Below are positions 22,157 through 34,500 of a stretch of DNA of 64,000 nucleotides, piece by piece. The position numbers and the translations under genes are program-made. Origin of the DNA: Leucocoprinus leucothites (taxonomy: Eukaryota; Basidiomycota; Agaricomycetes; Agaricales; Agaricaceae); assembly GCA_013368445.1 (NCBI GenBank), contig JAACJO010000015.1:620001-684000 (forward strand). The letters run 5' to 3'. The stretch's first letter is position 1. The number at the start of each line of letters is the position of its first letter. The notes beneath the pieces were generated by a model. The model was not told the origin of the DNA, made no database searches, and worked only from the letters and a program-made list of their open reading frames with translations.

Positions 22157-25100
22157 TTAAGCCGTCGCTTCAACACGCGTAGCAGTGGCGAACACTTAAC
22201 ACCAAAATTGTGGTAAGAGTTGATGTATAATTACCGGTGGCAATAGGTAAGGACTTACCATGATTGAAATTGAACGGATCGACCATCTTGAGCCGTACAA
22301 TGAGCCTCTGCATAACTTGATGCAGTTCGGTCATAGACCAGGCATGTGCGAGAGTGATCATTTCCAAAGCAAGATCTATATCAGATTCAGTCCGCGCAAG
22401 GACGGGTTCTTGAGATGTATACGCATAATCTATTGAAGTCCGAAAGTGTACTGAGTTTTATTGATTCAAGTAAACTGATAACCCTCACTTTACCTAGGAT
22501 GCTTTTGACGCAAGGACGCGAATATCCTGGGACAGGGACGGCAATTGGTTCCTGAGAAGACGCCAATCCGGCCTCCTGAAAACCACCGGAGAACATTTCT
22601 CTGAAATACTCGGTATAAGCAGCCAGATATGCCCTATGCGCGTACAAGGGTTCATCGCCTCCAAAGTTAGCTTCACAGATGAAACTGACATCAACGCAGA
22701 TACGACTCTTCCTCATCCCGTTGAAGCTGGTGCAAAGATTTGATAGACGTTCCTTGTCGGTTGCTGTTTCTTGTTGCGCTCCGGCACTTCCCCGTAATCG
22801 ATTGTACGTGCGCCTGCGGCAACGAGCAACTGATTGAAGGGCTTCATGAAGTTTCTCGGGCATTGGAGGAATCCAGTATCATACTCGTCGAGTAAAACGT
22901 GGTCCGCTCTCTTCCAGTTCCATTTCTCGGATATGTTCTCTGGATCATCGACGTTAAGGAACAAAGGAACACCATCTGCGGTACACCGCTGCAAGAACAC
23001 CTCGGCAGAATCAGTATGTTCGTTGAGCCATTGATATGTCTGCCTAAGATGCTGCAGAAGGGTGGAATTATGAGGATGATCTGATGCTACGTCCGTTGCG
23101 AGTACAACGAGATGATCGACCTGGTGTAGATTTTTGACTATCAACAAACGTATGGAAAGTGAGTGTGCACAACTTACCACTTCCTCTGCAGTCGGAACGC
23201 TTAATCCTTGATACGTCATAAGAACCCGTTGATGGGGCTGTGTATTGTACAATGCACGCTGTGACCAAGCAATTGCCATGTACTCTGCTCGGACGAGTTT
23301 GCTCGGTGCTACTACATCGGGTAAGAAGCGAGCGCGAGACGTGATGTATCTTGTGGTATCAACGTCTTCAATGGGTCGTGGAGAGGGATTCCGAGGAATA
23401 AAGCGGAGATCATCCAGCGTTGTCCACTGATATTCCTCACTCGCATTTGCATGCAAAGGAAGGTCTTCCGCGAAGATATGGAAGAGTACAGCGGCACGGT
23501 CCTTGATATCGCACCCAATAGCCTGCTGGAAAATCTCTACACAATCCTGAACAGTTCAATACTGAGATTACGTTGCCTCTTGAGTCCGAATGACTCTAGA
23601 GAGCTTTCAAAAAAGCGGAAGGATGAAAGAAGGAAACGCTCTGAGCTAGATCCAAATGCTGCCAAGAACAAATCATCGTTGGAGGAATAGAATGTGCGGA
23701 AAGCTGAATCTCTCGGTGGGAGTTCGGAACAGGTATCCCGGCGCTAGGTTCTGAGGTATGTCTCAGGAGGACGGGAATAAGAGTCATGTACGCCGCGTCC
23801 AGATTGGGATCGAGTCTCGCAGGGATGTTAAGGATTTGTTGAATGGAGGACGGAGGCTTATTTCCCATTGACTCGAGCAAGGAGTCGTGGGCGGTAATCG
23901 TTGTATCTGCGAACGGACTAATGGATTCAATCGACACATCTCTGGGAAGCATCTGAACCTCATTCGCAGACACGAATGAACCAGTAGCGGATGTCCATAA
24001 TGGTAATTGTCGATAGTTGGTATGACTGCGAAAGAAAGCTGGCCTTCTTGGAGATAGTTCAGAGCGAATCCAGGAAACGAAACGACGGCGGGATTCGGGC
24101 TTCAAAGAGTCGAATAGTGTTGACACGTTGGGACAGTGATTAAACAACTTGGACAGGACGCACTCGATACTTAGGTCTTCTGAAACAAGGACTGACCGTA
24201 CTTCTTCCAATAGACATGCTTCGTCGATCAGTTTGAAACCCATCTGCGATAAACAGTCGATGAGAAGGTTCTGGCGATTGAAGTCGGCAATAATAGTTAC
24301 GGAGGTTTTGCAATGGGTGAGGGACAAGTAACGACCGGGGGTGAGAGTTGGTATAAGTGGATAGGAGGTAATAGCAGATACGGATATTTTGAGGAGGGGA
24401 AAAACCTTCCAGAACGCCTTGATCCAGTTTCTAGTTCTAGCCTCGGTTTCTTCAAGCGAGGAAAGCTGAGGAACATAATCCTCTATGAGCGAGTGTATGT
24501 CGGCGTCGGTAATCTTCTTCACGTTAAGCCCGTAATCTCGAGAAGCTGTGTTGTTGGCAAATCCATTTTCACCATTCGACTGGGACGGAATACTGGTTCT
24601 TCGTAGGCCTCGCGTGGAGCGACAAAGAAATGAGAGTGAGAGTGCGATATGGCAGTAAATGTCGCAAAGGAGCCGTCCTCGACTGGCAAGATACGTAGCC
24701 CATCCAAACATTCAAACTGTGAGTAAGTTGGGTCACCGAGGAGGAATTTGATCAGCTCGTGAAGCTCATTTCTCTCGAGATTCTCCGCAGTGAATTGTGT
24801 GGAGTTGAGCAGAATCTGGTCGTGAAGGTACTTCGGTGACACAATGGAGAGCGTCGAGTCTTTGCTTGAAAGTTTAAGTCGCCGGATGACTGACGAGGGA
24901 AGCTCTGCTGCATCCGACGGCCGAATAGCGTCTAGCACTTTGACGACAGAACGTGGAAGATTGTACATGAAGTGTGCAGTACCAGGGGACAAGACCGCTG
25001 AATGATAGCTGCTTTTAAGTATGCACAGCTCCGAACCGACTGCGATTTGATAGAAAGCATCCATGATCATCCTGGATATGACATTGTATTTGTCCGACAA

Positions 25101-28100
25101 CACCACTCGAGTGTTCCCTGGCCAATAAACCACATTCTCCGAGGAAGACGCCCTGTCTGCTAGGAGGTGCAACCAAAGTGTTGGGATGATGGAAGTAAAT
25201 AGCCACCGATTATAGATCGCTTCCTTATTCTCATACTCGTCAAGTCGTATTGATCTTCTATCAGAAGCCAAAATGAACGGTCCCGAGAGATGAACAGGAA
25301 GGTCGAGTGGAATTGGAAGAGGAAGTGTTGAAAAGAGATTGTGACTTGGGCCAGGCGTTGAACACGCTGCCGCTATGTGAACGACAAGGGGTGTCCTCAG
25401 GCGATACTGCTCCTGGAGCGATGATATAGATGGTGGAAGTTGGGATTCGTCTACAACGAGGGATAAGATTCGCCAATCTTGCCCATTTCGATGAGGGGGC
25501 GCTATTACAGAGACTGTGTGCGAGGTAATACGATCATTTATATTAGTTATTTCGCTACGTGAAGCGGAAATGGACCAGGATTTGGTTATAGGTCCGTATC
25601 TCCGCTCATAGCAGCTGATTGAGTCGATCGAGGTGAATAGGAGACATTTGGACGCAACCGCTTCGAAGGTGGAGGCAAGGTTGTGTAACGAAGCAACCTT
25701 CTTGAATATGGGCTCGCAGGAGGAAAATTGGGCAGAGGTTCGGATCGGAAGGCGAAATAGAGTCTGACGATCCATATTAGAAATGGGTATCATATCAGGC
25801 CAAGGGTAATGTCAAACACATACGCCATTGTAGCTGTACTCTTGGGTAGGATCTTTGGGTGGGTTGAAATCAAACACGCCGATCAGCGGGGTAAGGTGAT
25901 CGGCATATAGTCTTTAAAGGCGTAGGCCGGTTAGCCATTATCACAAAATGTCGTACAAACACCAGTCTCACCTTCTCACGACTGAGAGAGGTCGGCGCAG
26001 GGCAACCCTCTCAACAGAAAGATGAGCTTTGCATGGGTTTAGAAACAGGACTTGGTCTCCGGAAACAATCATTGCAAGCTGGAATACACGAACATCAGAT
26101 TAGGAGCCCGAGTTTAATACACGAAAAGCTAACCTCGGTGACGTGAAACATCGTCAGGGCACCTAAACCAAATTGTCCAATGGAATCCATCTTCCCAGAT
26201 TTTCCACCTATTCCTGTACGCAGGATTCCTATGAAGTCATCATTGGTGAATACGCTATTATTGTGAACGACAAGTGCTGGAACGTCCTGGAAGCTGCGAC
26301 AGTGACTAGAGATCAAAGCATTAGTGGGTGACACTTTCTCATCAAGGAGGATATTGAATTCCGTTGCCCCGGCATCCGAAGCATTCGCGAGAAACTCCAG
26401 AAGGAGCTGGGAGTCGGTGTACTCTCTCAGGCGATTACGAATTGTGGTAACGAAATCTTCGCCCATGTCGAGTTCGTCGTCTACACTATTGCCAGAATTA
26501 ATCAAGCCTAGCCGACGTAGTGCAAGTCTTTCGGCGAGGCTGTCCGAGATCTCAGGATGAGCGAGGAAATTGTTGCCGACGTCGACAAGACATGCACGAG
26601 AACCAACATCGTTGTAGCATATCATCTCGAAAGGCCGCAATGTGCCCTGAGTGTCAGGAATGATGAGGCTTATACGTTCTGTAGGATCAAGCTGTGGTAG
26701 CCACGATAGGAGACGAATAACGCCGCTGATAACATGCCTGTCAGCCATAGATCCCGCTGTCGAAGTATAAAGGTATTGTAGCTGATCCAAAATTGTTTGC
26801 TTAGATGGCCTATTGAACATTCAGTATTACGGGGAAGCGCAGTAAGACTTAGCGACCTACCAATCAGCGCAGCCCATCTTGCGGAGGAACTCGTGCATGC
26901 GAGAGTCAAAGTAAGTTGCGTGGAAGCCGACTGAAGGGATGTCTTCTCCATTAAGCAACACGAAAGAGGTCGCCACAAGAGTCCGCTTCCGAGTTGGAAC
27001 CCAGTTCTTGTCCTTGAGAAGCTCTCGAGTCTCGGGGAGCTCAAATGACCTGAGATTACTACGATAGCCAATATGCTTGATAATATCGTAAACCTTTTCG
27101 AATTGCGGCTCTAGTTGGTCCAAGACCTTGGATAGTTGTTGCTTCAGGACTGAGAAAGGCACCTCAACGTCCCATAGAAAGGCCTTGCGAAGGTAATAAC
27201 CTATTGGGACGTCCCCGTTGACCATCGGCATCACCTCATCAAATAGGTGCGTTTTCCCATAATGAGAAGATGCGTCCCGGCACGAAAGAGGACTCTCAAG
27301 TCCCGTCGAGGTTGGGATCCATTTGAGATCACGAGAGAGGGAAGAGTTGAAGAGGTCACGGCAATCAAAGCGGTGTCTGTCGATGAAGTTGATGACCGTC
27401 TTCGCAAGGTCGGATGCTTGGTGCGTGGAAATGTACCGGATGCGCTCGCATAAAATTTCCAGAGAGAGCTCGGAAATGAAAAGGTCCAAACTCCGAAGGT
27501 GTTTGACGAGTGTTCGGGAAGCTGGTTGTGATGTATCAGGCAAGTAGGACAAGGATTCAGTGAACAGTTCGACAATAGACGAGTCGGGATCGACCAAGTC
27601 TTTAGGTGCCCTTTGTTTCCCATCACGTGCAAAGACGAAACTGATAGAGGCTAAACGCGTCAGGACTCCACGCGAAACAGAGAAAGGGTTCGAGACCAGA
27701 TCCTGAACGAAATGGAGCTGCGTTTCCGGAGATTGCGATTGGAAGTGTTTGAGCATGAGCTCCTGCAATTCACTCGCAGAAACTGGTGAAGGATGTTTGG
27801 AGTCCAGATGTTGTAAAATTTCACGCCCCATGACCCGGACATTAATCCAAACCGTGGAGGGAACTTGGGGTATCACAGGAATGGCAATCGGATCGAGACC
27901 CAACACGGTATATAAACTAGAGATCGAGGAGATAGTGTACGATGATTGACCTTCAGGTGTGTAGGAGAGCAGTGGATACATGGGAATGGATCGAAGACGA
28001 GAACAAAGTGTGGTGCCAGTGGAAATGGCGCCATGCTTGAAAGTCGAGGAGGACAAGTGTCGAATGAAAAATTCTGAGAGTTGATTCGCTTCATCTGCTG

Positions 28101-30591
28101 TGAAGTCGGCATCAATATTTGAAGGGAGTGCACGAAGCAGATTATGGATGTCGGAAATGGGTGAGAGATTCTTGAAAGCTTGTCGCGCTCGCGGTTTCAT
28201 ACGGGGATCGAGTAGAACTATACCCAACTTCTCCAGGAGTTTCGCGATGCTAGGTTCGTCCTCTGTGTTGAAAAGAGTGTCCGTCCTACGGCGTAGCCCT
28301 CGAGTTGTTGGAACCATGAAAAATGAATTAAAGTGTCCAAGATACCAGCCTAATTCTTCAGCGTAAGTCCAGAATTGGTTCAACCAGTCAACCTGACTGC
28401 TCTCCGGCACTCCAGAATGTTCAGTGGCATAATGCGATGTTTCAAGGTATGTAACGGCTTGCATCGAGTCAAATGCTTTGACGTTGAGAATACTGAGGCC
28501 ATGATTGAGGAGAACACGACGCGTGCTCGGCGTCATGCGTCGGAGGGATATGGCACCTGGGTCGTAAACTCCAAAGAGATTTTCTTCGGTTTCATCAAGG
28601 AGAATGTGAGATGATAGTGGGGATCGAAAGGAACTTCTTGCGCTGAGGAACACACGACTACTGGCGACAGACGGAACAAGGGGAAGACCGATGATGAAGC
28701 TACAGTCCAATGTTGAGAGTAGGTAAGCGAGGATGAGATCAGTATCTGCGTCGCCAAGGTTCGCGAGTTCGTGGATGAGTTTCTGTGTTGAGTCAGTTAA
28801 TGAAATGGCAAAGAATCTGGGGTTCACGAACCAGTAATTCAGCATGAGTGGCTTTCGGACTGAGCTTTCGGATCTTTGCCGGAAAAGCGTCGACGACTGT
28901 TTGCGTAATGTATTGCGGTGGTTGGGTGATCGCAAGACCGGTACGGGCGAGGACATCCAAAGTTTCGTTGGCCGTCGATGATTCTGCGAAAAGGAATGAC
29001 TCCGCTCGCCCGTACGCAGGAGAGCCCCGTCCATAAAATGGCCAGATGGAAAGACCAATAGCATATTTGGCGACGTTTGAAGGCATGCCCTTCCAATACA
29101 CGTAGTCCCCGGAATGTACATCTGCTTGAAGGATTGGCCACGCATCAGAAATGTCTGTAATTTGATCACGTTGGACGAGGGTCTCGAGAAGAATTGCCCA
29201 CGCTTGCGGGATATAGGTGTTGAAAAGAAGCTGATTCCACTCAATGAGGGCACTGGGCGGAATTATTCAGATTAATAGGCATAGGGAAAAGGCTGGACAT
29301 AACACGCACTGGTCATCCGAACCCTTGACGATACCAACCTCGCCACCGTTACGAAGGTTTTGCCTCGATTGAGTGAGAGAGAATAGAGCGTGGATGTGCA
29401 CAGGAAATTTTGTTTTAAGGGGAAGGGGAAGGAATGTGAAAAGCCGGCCTATTTCAGTCAGACCGGGGGCGTTCAACGGAATTGCGAGATTGATGGTAGG
29501 AACAAGCTTGTGTTGCGAGAGGGTAGTCGTTGGATTCCCTCCAAGGCGTTCAGCGAGCGCTGCTACTGCCTCTTCTTCGGAGAAAGGAGCATGGAGAATC
29601 CTCCATTCTCTCTCCTCCAAACGGTCAGGGAATCGCGTCCGGATAGTGGATTTCTGGGTCTGATACTGGCCATTTGGTTCCAGAGGGCTTCGATCAATAG
29701 TGGCAGAGGCAATTTCTGATCTATTACCATCAACATTAATCTCGTAGATCTCCACTGAAGTTACGTGACGCAGGAAGAGGAGAGCGACATTCAACTCTTC
29801 GAGCGCAAAGTCCTTCAGGAGCTTCGAAATTTCGTCGGGTTGGATCGGTCTGTTGCCAATCTGGCTAGGAGACTTGCGGAGAGGTAAGCGAAAGATCGAA
29901 CCATTGAATGGTAGATCCATTTCTAGATCAGAACTAAAAGCATTGAAAGATGACAGATGATCTCTATACTGTTCTCTGTCCTTTACAATGTTGAGCTTGA
30001 CACCACCGAGCTTGACGCCCATAAACTCAGCGAAGTCATGTTGCGGGTCGAGTAGTGCCAGGTAGGGCCCGGACAGAATATGAGGAGTGTCGGTAATCTG
30101 ATATTGGTGGCTGAGCTTAACGTGAAATAAAAATACCGGAAGTACGCACGTGGTAGCACGAGCGGAAACCGATCCCGTACTTTCCAATTTTCCTAGGAAA
30201 ATAAATTAGGACAGAGGCAATAACGGAAGCGAAACTCTTACGAGGTGTCAGCTATCTTAGAAGATCGATGAATATTTTGAAGCGCACTCCAGTCTTCATC
30301 TTGGATCAGCTCATCGTTATATGCGAGGAGGGCCGGTCCTTGTGTCTCGGTCAAATATTTGTGATATATGGAAGTTGAGCCATGAATACGACGGTCGAGC
30401 ACGAAAACCTGACCGCCGAGATTGAGCGTCTTTTAGAAACAGCTGTGGAAGGGACGGACCTGTTTGGTAGCCTTTGCGTCGTCCGAGTTCTGTAGCAACT
30501 CACGTAGGAGTCCAATTGAAAATGGATAGCTCCCCAAAATTGCACGAATAGCAGCTGTCGGGGCAACGTTTTCACCAAAGCCTTCGGCCAT
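22157..30591 (-). CDS. Giant GHKL-ATPase/BTB protein, copy 1 (sacsin-like, several frame breaks)
   Basis: The start ATG at 30591 gives MAEGFGENVAPTAAIRAILG. First GHKL module: N-box LLRELLQNSDDAKAT, then GPALLAYNDELIQDEDW, KIGKYGIGFRSCYH and ITDTPHILSGPYLALLDPQH, the layout of sacsin/Hsp90-type ATP sites. A long middle region follows (LARTGLAITQPPQYIT, LLSTLDCSFIIGLPL, KWIPTSTGLESPLSCRDASS). Second module: LLLEFLANASDAGATEFNIL, ALVVHNNSVFTNDDF, IGQFGLGALTMFHVTEV, MIVSGDQVLFLNPCKAHLS. The C-terminus is a BTB/POZ domain: DVSFICEANF, YAHRAYLAAYTEYFREMFSG, then LALEMITLAHAWSMTELHQV. About 2,500 residues and some 14 introns; the architecture resembles fungal DUF3684/sacsin-like proteins. Known relatives suggest chaperone-like or protein-quality roles, but no substrate can be inferred. 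Reading continuity fails near 24535, near 22785 (just before BTB) and near 22160 (early stop), so this copy may be decaying or carry assembly indels. Confidence 0.75.
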
Positions 30592-31591
30592 AATGACTGC
30601 GGCTTGGGTAGAGAGGCACAAAAAGTGGCTTATATATGAACAAGTGCTGTTGAGTTCCCGTGACAGGATTAAGCTCCTGTCTCACCAGGCGTGTTCGGGT
30701 CCTTGTCTCGATATGGCTCCGATAACACCGCGTGGAAGAGATGTTCACAGCATTGAATTAATTAAAACTGATGAAGTGGACAGAACGTTACACAAGCTCA
30801 TTGGGAAACCCTGCTTTCACCTTGAGTTGGAATTTGTAGTCAGTGCACTGTCCAATCTAAGTGAGATAAGACATACGGGTTACACCTACATTGCTTGAGG
30901 TTCATTGGGTGTACGACGCGGTAGGATCAATCATCGATCATCAGTCGCAGCGAGCGCATAGTTATGCTTCTATGATTCGTAGTTCTGATGAATCTCTGGC
31001 TTCTGAAAGGAAACGTGGCTGAGTTTTGAAGCTTGAAGTTCGATTGTGACCCGCAAGTTTGATATTGACCAATATACGAAATCCGACTTCGCACAGAGCT
31101 GAAGCTCTTGAACCTTGTGACAGTCACCAGGCACCGGCCTGGTGATGTGACTTTACGCACCCTGCATGCACGTGTTGGCACCAATCTTGATGGAGTCCCT
31201 CATGCCATCGGCCATTCGGTCAGAACACCATTCTTCTTGACACTACTCTTGCTCATACGATCATTCCCTTTGACCTATTTTGCACTGATTCACTGCCTTT
31301 TTCAACGTGTTGTGCATCGCCATTTATCCTTTTTTTGCCATCATCTTTCCGTCACGTTTTCCCTCAAGTTTCTTCTACATGGGCTGACGCACAACACACC
31401 CCGGAATCGATGCACCCGAGTTGGGCAACTTTGACCTGTGCTGTCCAGCGTAGAATCCACATCTAGATCCTTACGCGTGGGGACGTCTCATTATGATACC
31501 ATTCGAAAAGGAAATTCAAGTGATACTACATCCGAGTTTCGAAACTACAGATAAGTCGTGCTACAGCATCTATTACCGTCACCTTTCAGTC
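30592..31591. other. Spacer between the two GHKL-BTB copies
   Basis: About 1 kb. 30650-30760 resembles 40105-40200 upstream of copy 2 (both contain GTGACAGGAT-AAGCT), so promoter DNA was duplicated with the gene. The other open frames lack support. Confidence 0.55.
31124..31145. repeat. Perfect 9-bp hairpin
   Basis: Arms TCACCAGGC and GCCTGGTGA separated by ACCG, a palindrome-like site in the spacer between the two giant genes, on the promoter side of copy 1 and beyond the stop of copy 2. It could be a protein-binding site or a coincidence; no second copy was noticed. Confidence 0.45.
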
Positions 31592-34500
31592 TTATGCTTG
31601 GGCCTGAGCAATGGCTTTCGCAATAAGGGCCTTATTTCTCTGCCTATACTTCTTGCAATGGTCTATCAGTTCCGTCGCTTCTGTGTTTTCAGCAGTCGCA
31701 AGTACTATGAAGCTCACATCAGTACCAACACGTCATAGAGCCAAGTGATCACTCACCATGCTCGAGATTGAATGGATCAACCATCTTCAGCCTGATGATG
31801 AGATTCTGAAGGATACGATGCAACTCGGTCAGCGACCAAACGTTCGCGAGTGTGAGCATTTCCAAGGCTAGATCTGTATCCGAGTCCGTCCGCTCAAATC
31901 GAGGCTCCTTCATTGTGTACACAAAATCTACCAAAAGAATAGATCAATGTTTGTCGGTACATAAATGGATGCTAGCACTTACCGAGGATGCTTTCCACAC
32001 AGTTACGGGAGTATCCCTGGACAGTAACTATGATGGGATTGTTGGATGACGCGTCTCCGGCTTCCGTAAACGAACCCGAGAACATTTCGTTGAAATGAGT
32101 GGTGTATGCAGCCAAGTACGCCCTGTGCGCGCTCAGAGGCTCGTCGTCGGGAGGATCGCAAATGAAGCTGACATCAGTGCAAACACCCTGTTTCCGCATC
32201 CTATCGAAGCTAGTACAAATGCTGGAGAGACGCTCTTCATCTTTTGGCCGTTTATAAAGGGGCTCTACGTCTTTCCCGTAATCGATCGTAACTGCTCCAG
32301 CTGCAGTAAGTAAGGAATTGAACGGCTTGAGGAAGTCTCGAGGGCACTGTAGGAATCCTGTATCGTAGATGTCGAGGAGAATGTGGTCTGCCCTTTTCCA
32401 GTTCCACTCCTCGGCTGTGTTAGTCGGATCGTCGACGTTAAGGAACAATGCGGCGCCGTCTGCGGCCGACAGTTGCAGATAGAACTGGGCATCCTTGGCA
32501 TGATCGTTAAGCCATTGATATGTCTGCTCAAGGTGGCGTATGAGACTGGGATTTCTTGAGTGTTTCTGCGCAACTGACGTGGCGAGGACAGCGAGATGGT
32601 TAACCTAAGATAATCTACTAAGTATGATAGCCTACACTGAACGTGATAAATCTGGCCTACCACTTCTTCTGCAGTTGGAGTGCTCAGTCCTGGATAGGCC
32701 ATGATTAATCGCTGATGAGGCTCCGTACTGTAGATAGCGCGCTGGGACCAAGCGATCGGTATGAATTCTGCACGGATGAGTTTGCTTGGAGAGACGATAT
32801 CCGGTAAGGACTCAACCTCAGGGTCGATGAATGGTGTGGCATCAACGCCTGGGATGGGTTGTGCGAACATGTTGCGGGGAATGAAACGAAGATGGTCAAG
32901 CATTTTCCACTGAAGCTCGCTCTTTTTGTTGCTTGCGTTGGCATGCAAGGGAAGCTCCTCTGAGAATACAATATAGATAACCGCTGCTCTGGTTCTCGGA
33001 TCGTCCTCGTTGCTACCTTGGAAGGCTTCCACGCATGTTCTGAACATCGCAAGGCTCAAGTCGCGCTTCTGTATCAGACCGAATTGATCCAGGCGATTCT
33101 CAAACTTCCGGAACAAGGGAAGAATGAAGCGCTCGGAATCGGAACCAAATGCTGCTAGGAATAAATCTTCGCGAGAAGAATACAATTCCGTTGACTCCTT
33201 TATCATCCTTCGAGAGTTTGGCACAGGAATCCCCATGCCTGATTGCGAATTCGCCAGAAGCACATTGACAAGTTGCTCAAATGCTCCCTCCATGCCTGGC
33301 TTCAAGTGCGATGGGATCTTGTTTAAATATGGTCGAATATCTGAAACTCGATTAACGTCCATCTTGTTGAGCAGGTGATTGAAGCCAACAACGGGGGAAG
33401 TAGTGAAGGGTGCAATAGAATCGAACGTGATGAGTTGGGGAAGCATTAGGGCATCAGCTACAGACAGAAATGAGCCATCGACTGATCTCCAGAGCGGAAG
33501 GCGTCGATATTCTGTACGTGTCAAAAACCACTTTTTCTTCTTGCGATGAAGATTAGAAATGATCCATTCGCGAAAGGTACGATGCATCTCTGATTCCAAT
33601 AAATTGAAAAGGTCCTCCAGGCTCCTCGGATGATCGAATAATCTCGAAGCCACATATTCAAATGTCAAAGATGCAACGATGAGGGCTGAACGAACTTCTT
33701 TCGACAAAAAGGCTGTGTTGATGAGAGTGAACCCCATCTGGATCAGGCATGTTGATAAAAAGTTCTCCACCTTGTTGAAGTCGGCGATGATGACACCAGG
33801 GGATTTACAATGATTAAGTGAATGGTAAAGCCCAGTGGTCAGGGTGGGTATGAGAGGATAATCTGAAATGTTCGCGCCCGAAAGTGATAGTTTGAGAGAG
33901 GGATAGTTCTTCCAGAACTTCTTAATCCACTCCCGAGTGGCGTGGTCAGCACCAGAAAGAGTCGGCAGTCGGGGAATACGCCCTTCTAACAGCTGGCCTA
34001 TTGAGGCATCGGTGATCGTGCAGACGTTCAGTCCTCAAACCTTCAGGAGATTTTCGGGCTCTAAGTCTCTGTGCACGAGGCGACTAGAGAGGAATAGCTC
34101 TTCTTCGGCGATCGTGGGAGGGCAACATAGAAACAGGGCCCCGATGCGGGACCAAAAGTTGCAAAACTTCCATCGTCGAGAGGGAGGAGTGGAAGGTCAT
34201 TCAAGGAATTGAAGGGGTTTGGGTCTCTCAGAAAGAAGGTGACCACATCTCGGATATGTGTGAATACAAGCATTTCGGCAGAGAATTGTGTCGGGTTCCT
34301 TTTAATCTGGTCGTGGATATACTTCGGCTCAACAAGAGTAACAGCATTTTGGTTTTCTCGAAGTCGTCTGGTAATACCCGGTGGTAGTTTGACAACATCC
34401 CAAGGCCGTATGATTTTTAGAACCTCAGACACGCCCTTCGGAAGTAAATACATGAGATGTGCATCCTGAGGGGAGAGGACCTGCGCATGATATTTGCTCC

